In this document: positions 50,493-61,356 of the stretch, piece by piece | Layout: each line of letters begins with the position of its first letter | How positions within the stretch are numbered: position 1 is the stretch's first letter | NCBI RefSeq assembly: GCF_026319365.1 | Contig: NZ_JAPDMS010000001.1 | Coordinates: 758,603-822,602, forward strand | DNA: 64,000 bases | Direction: 5' to 3' | Origin: Methylophaga sp. OBS1 | Lineage (GTDB): Bacteria; Pseudomonadota; Gammaproteobacteria; Nitrosococcales; Methylophagaceae | Made by a program: the position numbers and the translations under genes | The notes under the pieces: model-generated | What the model was told of the DNA's origin: nothing | What the model saw: only the letters and a program-made list of their open reading frames with translations | Databases searched by the model: none

Positions 50493-51149
50493 ATGACTAT
50501 TCACCAGAAAATGATGCTGACATTGTTTTTCGGGATAAGCCTGATACCCCTACAACTCAATGCAGAGGAAAATCAAACCAGCCTGAATATTCCCGTGGCG
50601 ATTGAACTGTTCACCACTGGTGGCATTGATGCCGATCAACACCCCAATCAGTATGAAAAGTTCGCAATGGACCTGGTCACTCAGATCGATGAAAAGGATC
50701 TGGAGCAAATCGAATCGCTCGCCGAGCAAGGTAATGTCCATTCACAGACATTAATGGGGCTGGTCTATAGCTTGCCCAATGAGGAAGGTGAAGGGAGAGT
50801 GTTATCCAACATGGTGATGGTGCCCTCGCCCAAAATGCAGAATTACGTTGAAAACTTTCAATTACCTGTAACAGATCTGGTTGAAAGAGACCCTGATAAA
50901 TCCAAAGCCTATCTTGAAGAAGCGGCTGCAGAAAAAAATACACTGGCAGAAACCCTGCTGGCAGAAGCGATAATGCAGACGGAAGGGCAACGTCCTGATT
51001 TTGAAAAATCCCGTGACTATTTCCATCGTGCGGCTCTGAAACAACACTTGCGTGCACAGATCGGGCTGCTGCAGGTTTCAGCTATTCTGGAAGAAGATGT
51101 GGATCCGGCCATCATGCGCCAGATCTTCAGCGAAATGACCGGTCAATAA
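50493..51149 (+). CDS. Secreted helical protein with Sel1/TPR-like repeats
   Basis: About 218 residues, start MTIHQKMMLTLFFGISLIPLQLNA, a signal peptide, after AGAGAGGGAA. Mature part contains repeat-like segments 'LEQIESLAEQGNVHSQTLMGLVYSL', 'SKAYLEEAAAEKNTLAETLLAEAIM' and 'DFEKSRDYFHRAALKQHLRAQIGLLQV', the A/G-rich helical spacing of Sel1-like repeats, which mediate protein contacts. Specific role unknown. It ends back to back with the convergent SDR gene. Confidence 0.7.
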   Translation: MTIHQKMMLTLFFGISLIPLQLNAEENQTSLNIPVAIELFTTGGIDADQHPNQYEKFAMDLVTQIDEKDLEQIESLAEQGNVHSQTLMGLVYSLPNEEGEGRVLSNMVMVPSPKMQNYVENFQLPVTDLVERDPDKSKAYLEEAAAEKNTLAETLLAEAIMQTEGQRPDFEKSRDYFHRAALKQHLRAQIGLLQVSAILEEDVDPAIMRQIFSEMTGQ

Positions 51150-51866
51150 TTACCAGTCAACACGTTGACCCTGCCAATCGAGAAAAGATAATTCGCCGTC
51201 CGGCTCAAGCTGTTCAAGAATCTTAAGCAACTGCTCTGCCACAAAGTCCGGCTGAAACAGTTTGTGTTCGGGCACCTGTTTACTGAATGGTCTCGATAAA
51301 GGCGTGTCGGTTGTGCCGGGATGAAAAGCCAGTAGTTTCACATTAGGCGCCCGTCTGGCGTATTCGATAGCGGTTGATTTGAGCAGCATATTCAGTGCTG
51401 CTTTACTGGCACGGTAGCTGTACCAGCCACCCAGGTGATTGTCTCCAATGCTGCCTACCCGGGCACTGAAGATAGTGACTTTGCAGCCCCTTGCCTGTTT
51501 CAACAGTGGCAGAAGTTGTTTCAGCCAAAGAGCCGGGGTTATGGCGTTGATCTGAAAGACGTGTTGTATCGCGTCTGAATTGAGCTCTTCCAGTCGCTTT
51601 TCAGGACTGACTTTTTGATCGTGTAATATCCCCAGGCAAATAAAAACCCGGTTGAAGGTCAACGCTGAATCCGTGAAACGTTTTACCAGCTCAGCGATTG
51701 AAGGTTCGGAATAATCAGACTGATACCAGTCGACACCCTCTAACTCTGCAGGCTGCTGACCACGGCTGACTGCGATAATCTTTTCAGACGGTTCAGCCTC
51801 TTGAAGACGACGAATAATGGCCCGGGCGATATGGCTGTTACTTCCGATGATGAGTGTAGAATTCAT
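51150..51866 (-). CDS. CsgA-like short-chain dehydrogenase
   Basis: 238-residue SDR with an atypical nucleotide motif 'LIIGSNSHIARAIIRRL' (G-x3-x-I-x), 'RVFICLGILH' at the NAG position and the catalytic block 'SARVGSIGDNHLGGWYSYRASKAALNML' (Ser, Tyr, Lys). This matches the C-factor/CsgA-like SDR group of gammaproteobacteria. Substrate unknown. It faces the upstream TPR-like gene. Confidence 0.84.
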   Translation of the reverse strand: MNSTLIIGSNSHIARAIIRRLQEAEPSEKIIAVSRGQQPAELEGVDWYQSDYSEPSIAELVKRFTDSALTFNRVFICLGILHDQKVSPEKRLEELNSDAIQHVFQINAITPALWLKQLLPLLKQARGCKVTIFSARVGSIGDNHLGGWYSYRASKAALNMLLKSTAIEYARRAPNVKLLAFHPGTTDTPLSRPFSKQVPEHKLFQPDFVAEQLLKILEQLEPDGELSFLDWQGQRVDW

Positions 51867-51907
51867 GAGGACATTGTGTGTCAGTGCCGGTGAAATTTAC
51901 GTCGTGG

Positions 51908-52243
51908 TTAATCAGCGAAAGGGAATTTCCAGCGAATATCCTCAGCAGGCATCATCTGACTCACACTCATTCTTATCATGCCGGTTGGATCACTCGGCTG
52001 GCCGATGACGATGTAGCGACGTCCGGATTCGGTGAAGCCGAGTCCGCGAGCCTCGTCAAACTCTTTTATCGGGCTGCTGTTTCTGAGCGTGAATGGCAGT
52101 AATTCATCCTCATCAACGGCGGGTTTGAAAGGTGGCACCGTTTCAGGACGTTGCCGCAAGCCGACGAAAATTTCCTGTTCACTGGGTAATATCAGAATAT
52201 TCCAGTGATAGAGGGTCATGACTGAGCCAGCTTTATTTTCCAT
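51908..52243 (-). CDS. Protein of unknown function
   Basis: 111 residues, 'TLYHWNILILPSEQEIFVGLRQRPETVPPF' at the start and 'ARGLGFTESGRRYIVIGQPSDPTGMIRMSV' later; compact and soluble, no signal. GGAAG lies just before the ATG of MENKAGS; MTLYHW is an alternative start. I recognise no family. It lies 41 bases upstream of the SDR gene and may share its transcript. Confidence 0.6.
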   Translation of the reverse strand: MENKAGSVMTLYHWNILILPSEQEIFVGLRQRPETVPPFKPAVDEDELLPFTLRNSSPIKEFDEARGLGFTESGRRYIVIGQPSDPTGMIRMSVSQMMPAEDIRWKFPFAD

Positions 52244-52411
52244 AAGCTTCCAGAATTTTGATAACCATGGCTATTTTGCTTGTTTGCTGAGAGGCGGGCA
52301 AACAGGACGCTGGCAATAAACAGAATGACTGTCTTATAGCTAAAGAGAAACACCGGAAGTTTTTACAGCGCTGAAAGGTTCAGCGGCACTGTTGTATAAA
52401 AGAAGGTTTCT

Positions 52412-52487
52412 TGGTGGGTGCTGAGGGGATCGAACCCCCGACCCTCGCCTTGTAAGGGCGATGCTCTCCCAGCTGAGCTAAGCACCC
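52412..52487 (-). tRNA. tRNA-Val, anticodon UAC
   Basis: 76 bases including encoded CCA. Acceptor stem GGGTGCT/AGCACCC pairs perfectly, D-arm GCTC-AGCTGGGAGA-GC, anticodon stem TCGCC/GGCGA around loop CTTACAA with anticodon TAC, T-arm GGGGG-TTCGATC-CCCTC, discriminator A. All standard positions are filled. Confidence 0.98.
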
Positions 52488-52675
52488 CAAGAAAGCGTGG
52501 CATTCTACAACATCTTTTGAGAATGTGAAGCGTTTGTTTGGTTTTTTTTGGAAACCCACGAAGAAAGAGGTGCTTAGCTGTCTCGAAATTGACTTTGAAC
52601 TTTAAAAAAAGCGGTCTGCTTCGACTCAGTGCGATAGATCACGCTCCTGAAGCCAGGGCCCGTTATCTGGGCGAA

Positions 52676-53110
52676 TCAGGCGACGACCCGACAGAAGTCG
52701 CCATCCCATTTGAATAAGTAGGGGGTAATTTGCTGATGCAACTGAAGATGGGCTTGCCACCATTTCTTGAACTGCTCGAAAAGTGCCTGTGTTTGATGAT
52801 CCAGGTTTTTGACATCACAGATATCAAGCAAAGATGTCAGTAATGCCTCGGCTTGATGCTCATAATCGCTGACCAATGGTGACTCATGCTGGCGCAGTAT
52901 GAGCAACTCCGTTTTGAAATGCATTTGCAGTTGGGAATAGAGCATCATGAGATGCTTGATCAGATTGTTATCCTCGCCCTTTAAAAACAGGTAATAGATG
53001 GAGTTGATGCTGGCGAGAATGGCACGGTGCTGTTCATCTATGATTTCTTTGTCCTGTTCGAACTCCTTATGCCAACTTAATAACAAGGGTGTTTTCTTTT
53101 GCTGAGTCAT
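52676..53110 (-). CDS. Bacteriohemerythrin-like di-iron protein
   Basis: About 144 residues of the hemerythrin family, start MTQQKKTPLLLSWHKEF. Ligand pattern: 'SWHKEFEQDKEIIDEQHRAIL' (first His and the DEQH), 'QMHFKTELLILRQHESPLVSDYEHQAE' (H-x3-E then further His), 'WQAHLQLHQQITPYLFKWD' (H-x3-H). The members bind O2 reversibly or sense oxygen or NO. A short cysteine-bearing N-terminal extension in frame is not used because it would run across the upstream palindrome. A 16-bp site shared with the response-regulator gene lies about 60 bases upstream. Confidence 0.84.
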   Translation of the reverse strand: MTQQKKTPLLLSWHKEFEQDKEIIDEQHRAILASINSIYYLFLKGEDNNLIKHLMMLYSQLQMHFKTELLILRQHESPLVSDYEHQAEALLTSLLDICDVKNLDHQTQALFEQFKKWWQAHLQLHQQITPYLFKWDGDFCRVVA

Positions 53111-53165
53111 CTTTCTACGCTCACAAGTTGATGTAGGAATTTTGCACTTGTGAACTGTTTCATAA

Positions 53166-53181
53166 TGTGAACTGGTTAACA
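53166..53181. promoter_or_regulatory. 16-bp palindromic site, copy B
   Basis: TGTGAACTGGTTAACA, in the promoter region of the hemerythrin gene and just before a terminator of the next gene. It shares 19 of 21 bases with the element at 47173-47193 and fits the same TGTnAAC-YR-GTTnACA palindrome. Confidence 0.5.
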
Positions 53182-53189
53182 AAATAAAA

Positions 53190-53220
53190 AAGGGGAGACC
53201 TGAAACAGGTAACTCCCCTT
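53190..53220 (-). terminator. Terminator of the dienelactone hydrolase gene
   Basis: AAGGGGAG-ACCTG-aaa-CAGGT-aa-CTCCCCTT, a long nearly perfect stem with TTTTTTATTTT following on the minus strand, 19 bases after the hydrolase stop. Confidence 0.9.
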
Positions 53221-53239
53221 GAATAAAGCCAGTTTTGAA

Positions 53240-53983
53240 CTATCGCAGCGTGCGACTAAACAGGTTCAGTGCCAGTTGGTAACCAATCATGGCGGTCTGG
53301 GCATCGTAGCGGCCGCCATCACCTTCATCTCGCATAAAAGCATGCTCTGCATTGAACTCATGCCAGGTAAATGTAATGTCAGTTTGATTCAATTGCTGGT
53401 GGATTTTATCCAGACCTTCTCTCGGCACATGGTTATCCTGCTTGCCCCAGATCATCAGCAGCTCACCCTTGATATCATCCAGTCGTTCCATGCTGTGTTG
53501 CCCCGGCTTGTTAGGAATCTTCTGGATATGCAGGTCGGTGGCGTAAAAACAGGCCGTGCCCTTGACTTCGGGTTGCAGCGCGGCGCGGAATGCCAGATGA
53601 CCACCGATGCAGTAACCCATCGCACCAATGTGGCCGTTGAACCAGTCTTGGGTTTTGACGTACTCAATCATTGCGACATTGTCTGAATCATAGCCCTGAA
53701 CGTCTTTGGCTTCTTTGTCGGCATTACCTTTATCCCGGCCGGCGTCATCATAGCCCAACACGGTGCCAATCGGATTTAATTCGTGGAAGACTTCTGGAAC
53801 CAGCACGGCATAGCCGTGACTCGCCATCAGACGTGCTGCACGCTCGATCGGGCCGGTTTGCTGGAAAATTTCAGAATAGAACAGAATGACCGGGTAACTG
53901 CCGTCGCCAACCGGGCGGTGAATATAGGTTCGCATCACCCCGGTGGGGGTATCCAGATCAACAAAATCGCTTTGAATTTTCAT
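53240..53983 (-). CDS. Dienelactone-hydrolase-family protein
   Basis: 247-residue alpha/beta hydrolase. Catalytic triad: nucleophilic Cys in 'GAMGYCIGGHLAFRAA', Asp in 'MIWGKQDNHVP' and His in 'FNAEHAFMRDEG'. The 'ILFYSEIFQQTGPIERAARLMASHGY' start is typical. Family members hydrolyse dienelactones or other cyclic esters, but many act on unknown substrates; no aromatic degradation genes are here. Monocistronic with its own terminator. Confidence 0.88.
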   Translation of the reverse strand: MKIQSDFVDLDTPTGVMRTYIHRPVGDGSYPVILFYSEIFQQTGPIERAARLMASHGYAVLVPEVFHELNPIGTVLGYDDAGRDKGNADKEAKDVQGYDSDNVAMIEYVKTQDWFNGHIGAMGYCIGGHLAFRAALQPEVKGTACFYATDLHIQKIPNKPGQHSMERLDDIKGELLMIWGKQDNHVPREGLDKIHQQLNQTDITFTWHEFNAEHAFMRDEGDGGRYDAQTAMIGYQLALNLFSRTLR

Positions 53984-54243
53984 AGTGTTCAGCTTCTTTT
54001 GAGTTCAGAAAAAAGAAGCAATTGTACATTGTCTGGTTAATTCACATCAGCATTGGGTGGTCGCCAGTGATAGTCCGAGGATAGGAGAAAGCGTGTTTTT
54101 GCTTCATAATAAGCCGCTTTAAGTCCTGGCCGAAGGCGTTGGTGGGGGTGAACTCAAACATGACAAGTATGTCTGATTTGAGTTTGAAGTAGGGCACTAG
54201 TCGAGAATGCGAAACAATGTTGTATCTGGTTTACCCTGATAAT
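53984..54243. other. Intergenic region upstream of the iron operon
   Basis: About 260 bases without an accepted gene. A 39-codon minus-strand frame (ATG near 54161, stop near 54043) is the only protein-like stretch and lacks a ribosome site. The right end merges with the Fur box. Confidence 0.35.
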
Positions 54244-54262
54244 AGAAATGAGTATCATTATC
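54244..54262. promoter_or_regulatory. Fur box of the iron transport operon
   Basis: AGAAATGAGTATCATTATC agrees with the Fur consensus at about 15 of 19 positions, with the right half ATCATTATC perfect. It lies 50 bases upstream of the first operon gene, where it would overlap the promoter. Confidence 0.78.
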
Positions 54263-54311
54263 ATGAGTGTCCTTAATTTACTGACTTATCCTAATTCCAG
54301 GAGATAAAACG

Positions 54312-55124
54312 ATGATAAGCAATCGGTTCAAACGCCAGCCCCTGATCACACTACTGAGTGCTGCCTTACTGTTTACCACGCCGGTTACATTTGCAAATGG
54401 CCCTGTGGGTGAGCATGTTAATCACCTGTCTGACAATATCGACACCTACAGCGAAGAAGTAAACTGGCTCAGTACAAAAGTGGAAGCCATGATTAACCGC
54501 TATCAGGAAGGGGGTGTCGAAGCTGCCAAGCCTGAACAACTGGTTGAATACTGGGAAGAAGTCAAATTCCACTCGGCCATTGAAACCAATTACGTACCAG
54601 TTTATGCCTCAATCTGGCAGGGCTTGTTCGGTGTTAAAGGCGCGTTGGAAGAGCAGGCCCCGATGGAAGAAATCCTGAAACAACAACGCTTCCTGGAACA
54701 GTCACTGTGGCAGGCACTCGGTGCCGTGAAACTGGCCGCTCAGTATCAGGACAAAGGCCTGACTGAGAAGGTTGCTACCACGCAGGCAAACCCGACCAAC
54801 TCACTGGAAGCGCTCGATGCCATCAAAAACCGTCTGGATCGCGTCGTGGCTAAATATGCTGAGAAATTGCCTAAAGAAGCCGTGGGCATCGTTCACGACA
54901 CTTACCTGAATCTGTTTGAAGGTGTCGAAGGTGAGTTGATTTCACTGGATGCCGACTTGGTAGAAGATCTGGAAAAAGATTTCAACGTGATCCTGCCACA
55001 GGCTATTCAGAATGATGAAAGCCTTGATGATGTCCGTGATGTCGTTGACAGCATGAAAGGGAAAATCGACACAGCCCATGCGCTGCTGGAACAATCTGCT
55101 CAAGAGAGAAAGGACGTTTTCTAA
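54312..55124 (+). CDS. Unrecognised helical periplasmic protein heading an iron ABC operon
   Basis: 270 residues. Signal peptide 'MISNRFKRQPLITLLSAALLFTTPVTFA', then an almost purely helical, acidic mature protein: 'GEHVNHLSDNIDTYSEEVNWLSTKVEAMINRY', 'LVEYWEEVKFHSAIETNYVPVYASIWQGLFGVKGALEEQ', 'RFLEQSLWQALGAVKLAAQY', 'VVAKYAEKLPKEAVGIVHDTYLNLFEGVEGELISLDADLVEDLEKDFNVILPQA'. It has no cysteine, and several His and Glu residues could bind metal. AGGAG lies eight bases before the ATG; a Fur box is further upstream. Its stop abuts the start of the ferric-binding protein. An accessory role in iron uptake follows from context only; I recognise no family. Confidence 0.82.
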   Translation: MISNRFKRQPLITLLSAALLFTTPVTFANGPVGEHVNHLSDNIDTYSEEVNWLSTKVEAMINRYQEGGVEAAKPEQLVEYWEEVKFHSAIETNYVPVYASIWQGLFGVKGALEEQAPMEEILKQQRFLEQSLWQALGAVKLAAQYQDKGLTEKVATTQANPTNSLEALDAIKNRLDRVVAKYAEKLPKEAVGIVHDTYLNLFEGVEGELISLDADLVEDLEKDFNVILPQAIQNDESLDDVRDVVDSMKGKIDTAHALLEQSAQERKDVF

Positions 55125-56162
55125 ATGCAACGCAGAACATTCATACAAACTCTGGCAGCGCTCGCCGCTGCCGGGGCTTTGCCACTCAATATCAGACAGG
55201 TGCTTGCCGATCCGGCCAGGGCCTTATCTGTCGATGAACTGCCCAAACTGGAGGGTGAACTAACGCTTTACCTGGGACGTGGCGAGGGTGGTCTGTATGA
55301 AAATGTGATTAAAGCCATTGAGGACCGTAACCCGGATCTGGACCTGAAGATCCGACGGGGACCGACCGCCTCACTGACCAATGCCATCCTGGCTGAAGCC
55401 AAAGCCGGGGTGCGTCGTGCAGACCTGTTCTGGGCGGTTGACTCTGGTGCGGTGGGCATGGTGACCGCCGACCAACTTGCACAACCATTACCCAGTGACC
55501 TGACCGGCCAGCTGCGAGAGGAATTCCAGTTTCCAGATTGGGTGCCGATCACGGGCCGAATCAGAACCATTCCCTTCAATTCGGAAAGACTGACTGTTGA
55601 TAAAATCCCACAGGATATTATGGCGTTGCCTGATACCGACTTCAGTATCGGCTGGGCACCGGCTTATGCAGCATTTCAGTCTTTTGTCACCGGGATGCGG
55701 ATTCTCGAGGGAGATGAGGTGACTGCCGACTGGCTGAAAGCCATGAAAAGGAAAGCCAAAACATTTGCCGGTGAACTGGGTGTGGTCATGGCGGTAGAGC
55801 GTGGTGAAGTCGATATCGGTCTTGCCAATCATTATTACTCGCTGCGCCTGAAAGCCGGTAAACCGGATGCCAATGTGGATCTGGCTTTCACCAATAATGA
55901 TGCCGGCTGTCTGGTCAATGCTTCCGGTATTCTGGCGCTTAGGGAAGGGGAGCTGCCGGTTAATTTCATCCGTTATCTGCTGACCCGGGAAGTTCAGTCA
56001 TATCTGGCCGAGGAGGCCTGTGAGATTCCGCTGGTCAATGGCGTTATGCCACCGGAAGGGCTGCCGAGACTTAATACCATCAATCCGCCGCAAATTGATC
56101 TGACTCGTCTGGCTGATCTGCGACCTACCATCGATCTGATGCGCAATGTCGGGGTGCTATGA
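55125..56162 (+). CDS. Ferric-iron ABC transporter substrate-binding protein
   Basis: 345-residue periplasmic iron-binding protein of the FbpA/FutA type. The N-terminus 'QRRTFIQTLAALAAAGALP' has the twin-arginine pattern, so export may be by Tat, fitting proteins that bind metal before export. Core features: 'LTLYLGRGEGGLYENVIKAIEDRNPDLDLKIRRGPTASL', 'ADLFWAVDSGAVGMV' and the iron-binding tyrosine pair in 'GLANHYYSLRLKA' (Y237, Y238). No base separates it from the upstream stop, and it overlaps the permease gene by four bases (ATGA). Confidence 0.92.
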   Translation: MQRRTFIQTLAALAAAGALPLNIRQVLADPARALSVDELPKLEGELTLYLGRGEGGLYENVIKAIEDRNPDLDLKIRRGPTASLTNAILAEAKAGVRRADLFWAVDSGAVGMVTADQLAQPLPSDLTGQLREEFQFPDWVPITGRIRTIPFNSERLTVDKIPQDIMALPDTDFSIGWAPAYAAFQSFVTGMRILEGDEVTADWLKAMKRKAKTFAGELGVVMAVERGEVDIGLANHYYSLRLKAGKPDANVDLAFTNNDAGCLVNASGILALREGELPVNFIRYLLTREVQSYLAEEACEIPLVNGVMPPEGLPRLNTINPPQIDLTRLADLRPTIDLMRNVGVL

Positions 56163-57685
56163 AGCGATGGTCCCCGTCGTATCCACTGGCATTTATCATT
56201 GCGTTGATTGCAGTGATGCCGGTGGTGGTATTGATAGCACTGGCAGCAGACAGCCCGCAGTTTTTTGATGCCCGTAATCTGGAGATTCTCACCAATACGC
56301 TGGCTTTGATGCTGTTCACTGCCGGCGGGGCGGTACTCCTTGGCGTGCCGCTGGCACTGCTCACAGCCTATGTCAGGCTGCCTTGGGGTAAGTTCTGGCT
56401 GGTTGTGCTGGCTGCACCATTAGCTATCCCCAGTTATATCGGTGCTTTCACGCTCTATGCGGCTTTCGGTCCCGGTGGCGAAATCGAACAGTTAACCGGC
56501 CTGACTACCCCCAGTTTTGATGGCTTGTTAGGTTCCAGTGTGGTGATGGCGCTGTACACCTATCCTTTTGTGATGCTAACCGTGCGAGCCTCATTGCTGA
56601 GTCTTGATGCCAGTCTGGTTTACGCTGCCCGCACATTGGGAATGTCTTTGCTCAGCAGCTTGTGGTCAGTCGTGTTGCCCCGAATCACCAATGGCATTGC
56701 AGCCGGTGCACTCCTGGCTGCGATGTATGCGCTTTCTGATTTTGGTACCCCAGCTATTCTGCGCCTGGATACCTTTACCCGCATGATTTATGTCGAGTAC
56801 AACAGCTTCGGTTTGAGTCAGGCGGCGATGCTGTCACTACAATTGCTGGTAATCGTCGGCCTGATTTTGTTTCTGGAGTCACGCGTGAAGGGAACCCATG
56901 AAAGACCGGGCAAATCGCTGACGTTATGGCCGGGCAGGCTTCGTATCTCAGCCATGCTGCTGGCCACCATGCCGGTGATTGCCTTATCCATCATCCTGCC
57001 GCTGGCTGTGTTTGCTATCTGGCTTTGGCGGGAGGGCGCCGGTAACTTTGAGCTGGTTTATGCCTGGAACTCAGCCTATGCTGCGTTTTTTGCGGCGATC
57101 GCAACGGTCATCTTTGCCTTGCCTGTAGCCCAGGCGGCTATCAGCGGTAAGTTTGGTCGACTGATGGAGCGGGTGAGTTATCTCGGTTTTGGGGTACCCG
57201 GTATCGTGATGGGCACAGCCCTGGTCTATGTTGGTCTGCAGCTCTCATTGCTTTACCAGACGCTGGCTCTGCTGGTGCTGGCTTATGTGATGCGCTTTTT
57301 ACCCCTCGCGGTGGGGTCGATTCGCTCTACCTCTGAGCGTCTTGATCCCAGTCTGGTGAAGGCAGCCAGATTGCTCGGGGCCTGTCGCAAAGAGGCCTTC
57401 CGTCGCATAACACTGCCGCTCAGTATTCGTGGCATCGTTGCCGGTGCCGCTTTGGTATTCCTTGAGGTCATGCGAGAATTACCGGCAACGTTGATCCTGA
57501 GCCCGCTGGATTTTGAGACGTTGGCCACTTACCTTTGGCGTGTCTATGAAGCCGGCTATTTTGGGCAGGCAGCGATCCCCGGGCTGTTATTAGTCGTGAT
57601 CTCCGCTCTGGCTCTGGCCGTCATGTTTTATGGCGAGCGCTGGAACCAGACCGATGTCATCGAAGAGGAACCCTCTCTCTCATGA
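56159..57685 (+). CDS. Ferric-iron ABC transporter permease (FbpB type)
   Basis: 508-residue double-length inner-membrane permease with about twelve helices. Two binding-protein-dependent transport modules are visible, each with an EAA-type loop: 'SLVYAARTLGMSLLSSLWSVVLPRITNGIAAG' and 'SLVKAARLLGACRKEAFRRITLPLSIRGIVAG'. This fused layout is typical of FbpB/ThiP-like Fe(III) permeases. Both ends overlap neighbours by ATGA, giving tight coupling within the operon. Confidence 0.93.
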   Translation: MKRWSPSYPLAFIIALIAVMPVVVLIALAADSPQFFDARNLEILTNTLALMLFTAGGAVLLGVPLALLTAYVRLPWGKFWLVVLAAPLAIPSYIGAFTLYAAFGPGGEIEQLTGLTTPSFDGLLGSSVVMALYTYPFVMLTVRASLLSLDASLVYAARTLGMSLLSSLWSVVLPRITNGIAAGALLAAMYALSDFGTPAILRLDTFTRMIYVEYNSFGLSQAAMLSLQLLVIVGLILFLESRVKGTHERPGKSLTLWPGRLRISAMLLATMPVIALSIILPLAVFAIWLWREGAGNFELVYAWNSAYAAFFAAIATVIFALPVAQAAISGKFGRLMERVSYLGFGVPGIVMGTALVYVGLQLSLLYQTLALLVLAYVMRFLPLAVGSIRSTSERLDPSLVKAARLLGACRKEAFRRITLPLSIRGIVAGAALVFLEVMRELPATLILSPLDFETLATYLWRVYEAGYFGQAAIPGLLLVVISALALAVMFYGERWNQTDVIEEEPSLS

Positions 57686-58710
57686 TTGAAGTGCAGAATG
57701 TCTCTGTCCATTACGGTCAGAAAAAAGTTGTCGACAACCTCAGTTTCACGCTGGGTGATGCCGAGTTGTTGACACTGGTCGGCCCCACCGGGTGTGGCAA
57801 AACCACCATTCTCCAGGCACTGGCGGGACTGATTCCGATTTCGGAAGGCACGATCAGGCTGGGCTCGCAAACAGTGACGGCCAACAAAACGATTGCGCCT
57901 GAGAAACGGCAGGTCGGCATGGTGTTTCAGGACTTTGCCTTATTTCCGCATCTGACAGTGATTGAAAATGTCGGCTTCAAACTCAAAGACAAAAGCAAAG
58001 CGGAACAGTGGATTGAACTGCTGGGGTTGAGCCCCTGGCGGGATACCAGACCGGCGAATCTATCCGGTGGCCAGAAACAGCGTGTCGCTCTTGCAAGGAC
58101 ACTGGCGCATGAGCCGGCTTTTGTTTTGCTGGATGAACCCTTATCCAATCTGGACGCGGCACTGAAAGACGATTTACGTTGGGAAATTCGTCACGCACTG
58201 AAAGATGCCGGTGTACCGGCTATCTGGGTCACCCATGATCAGGAAGAAGCCCTGTCTGTTGGCGATCGGATTGGTGTACTCAAAGACGGCAAGCTGGAAC
58301 AGATTGGCACACCGGAGCGCTGTTTCAGCGAACCACAAAATCGCTTTGTTGCCCGATTCCTGGGCGATGCCAGTTTTCTGCCCGGTACGCTGGATGCGGC
58401 AAGTAATATCGTTGCCACCGCATTGGGTAATGCACCGGCAGCACCGGTGAATGGTGCGCAGGGTGATGTCGACTTATTGCTCAGACCGGACGATCTCTCG
58501 TTAACATTGGATGACACCGGTAATGGCGAGATCATCTGGAGCCGTTATGAAGGGAGTGCCCGCTTGTACGGTATCAAAACTGATACTGGCGCTATGGTCA
58601 AAATTCGTTGCAGTCATGAGAACATCGCAGAGCCGGGCCAGCGTGTGATGATGCACATCATTACCACGCATCCTCTGGCTGTTTTTGCCCGTGGGGAGCA
58701 GGCCTCGTAG
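57682..58710 (+). CDS. Ferric-iron ABC transporter ATP-binding protein (FbpC type)
   Basis: 342 residues. Walker A 'GPTGCGKTT', Q-loop 'MVFQDFALFPH', signature 'LSGGQKQRVALARTLAH', Walker B 'FVLLDEPLSNLDA', switch 'WVTHDQEEALSVGD', and a C-terminal TOBE-like domain from about 245 ('DVDLLLRPDDLSL', 'RLYGIKTDTGAMVKIRCSHE') as in Fe(III) and sugar importers. It is the last operon gene. A 400-base gene-poor region with repeats follows. Confidence 0.94.
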   Translation: MIEVQNVSVHYGQKKVVDNLSFTLGDAELLTLVGPTGCGKTTILQALAGLIPISEGTIRLGSQTVTANKTIAPEKRQVGMVFQDFALFPHLTVIENVGFKLKDKSKAEQWIELLGLSPWRDTRPANLSGGQKQRVALARTLAHEPAFVLLDEPLSNLDAALKDDLRWEIRHALKDAGVPAIWVTHDQEEALSVGDRIGVLKDGKLEQIGTPERCFSEPQNRFVARFLGDASFLPGTLDAASNIVATALGNAPAAPVNGAQGDVDLLLRPDDLSLTLDDTGNGEIIWSRYEGSARLYGIKTDTGAMVKIRCSHENIAEPGQRVMMHIITTHPLAVFARGEQAS

Positions 58711-58771
58711 CTGGTGAGTTTGATAGCGGTTGCGTTTATATCAAGCGCAGTTGCGTCAACACAAACCCTGC

Positions 58772-58832
58772 AGATGCCTCCATTCGTCGGCATGACAAGG
58801 CTGGTGTCATGTTGAGCGGAGCCGAAACATCT
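58772..58832. repeat. Intergenic hairpin repeat, copy 1
   Basis: Imperfect palindromic unit: left arm AGATGCCTCCATTCGTCGGC with ATGACA, right arm TGTCATGTTGAGCGGAGCCG with AAACATCT, able to fold as a long stem-loop. A second unit follows 11 bases later. Such 'GTCATG.TGAGCGAAG.CGA.ACATCT' elements occur as dispersed intergenic repeats in many bacterial genomes. Confidence 0.78.
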
Positions 58833-58843
58833 CAACGCTTTTC

Positions 58844-58906
58844 AGATATGCCTCCACTCGTCGGCATGACAAGAATGGTGTCATGACGAGCGAAGTCGAG
58901 ACATCT
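58844..58906. repeat. Intergenic hairpin repeat, copy 2
   Basis: Second unit in the same orientation: 28-base arms 58844-58871 and 58879-58906 around a seven-base loop. It differs from copy 1 at about a dozen positions. The rest of the 400-base gap (58711-59114) holds the promoter region of the isocitrate dehydrogenase gene and nothing else I can name. Confidence 0.78.
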
Positions 58907-59006
58907 ACAAGCCCAGAAAAGTGACTCAGCCCTGAACGTTTTACCAAACCAGGCAAACAAAGCCTGGCTGAATCGGTATAATAAATCGCCATTGAGCGGC
59001 GCATAG

Positions 59007-61334
<2,328 letters not shown>

Positions 61335-61356
61335 CAGCAACAGCCAATGGCAGATG

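Noticed and set aside
50360..50605. Plus-strand frame of 81 codons overlapping the Sel1-like gene start
   Set aside because: It overlaps the signal-peptide region of the real gene in another frame and has no ribosome site.
54043..54161. Minus-strand 39-codon frame starting MFEFTPTNAFGQDLKRL
   Set aside because: Protein-like at its start but without a ribosome site, terminator or recognisable family; kept as non-coding for lack of support.
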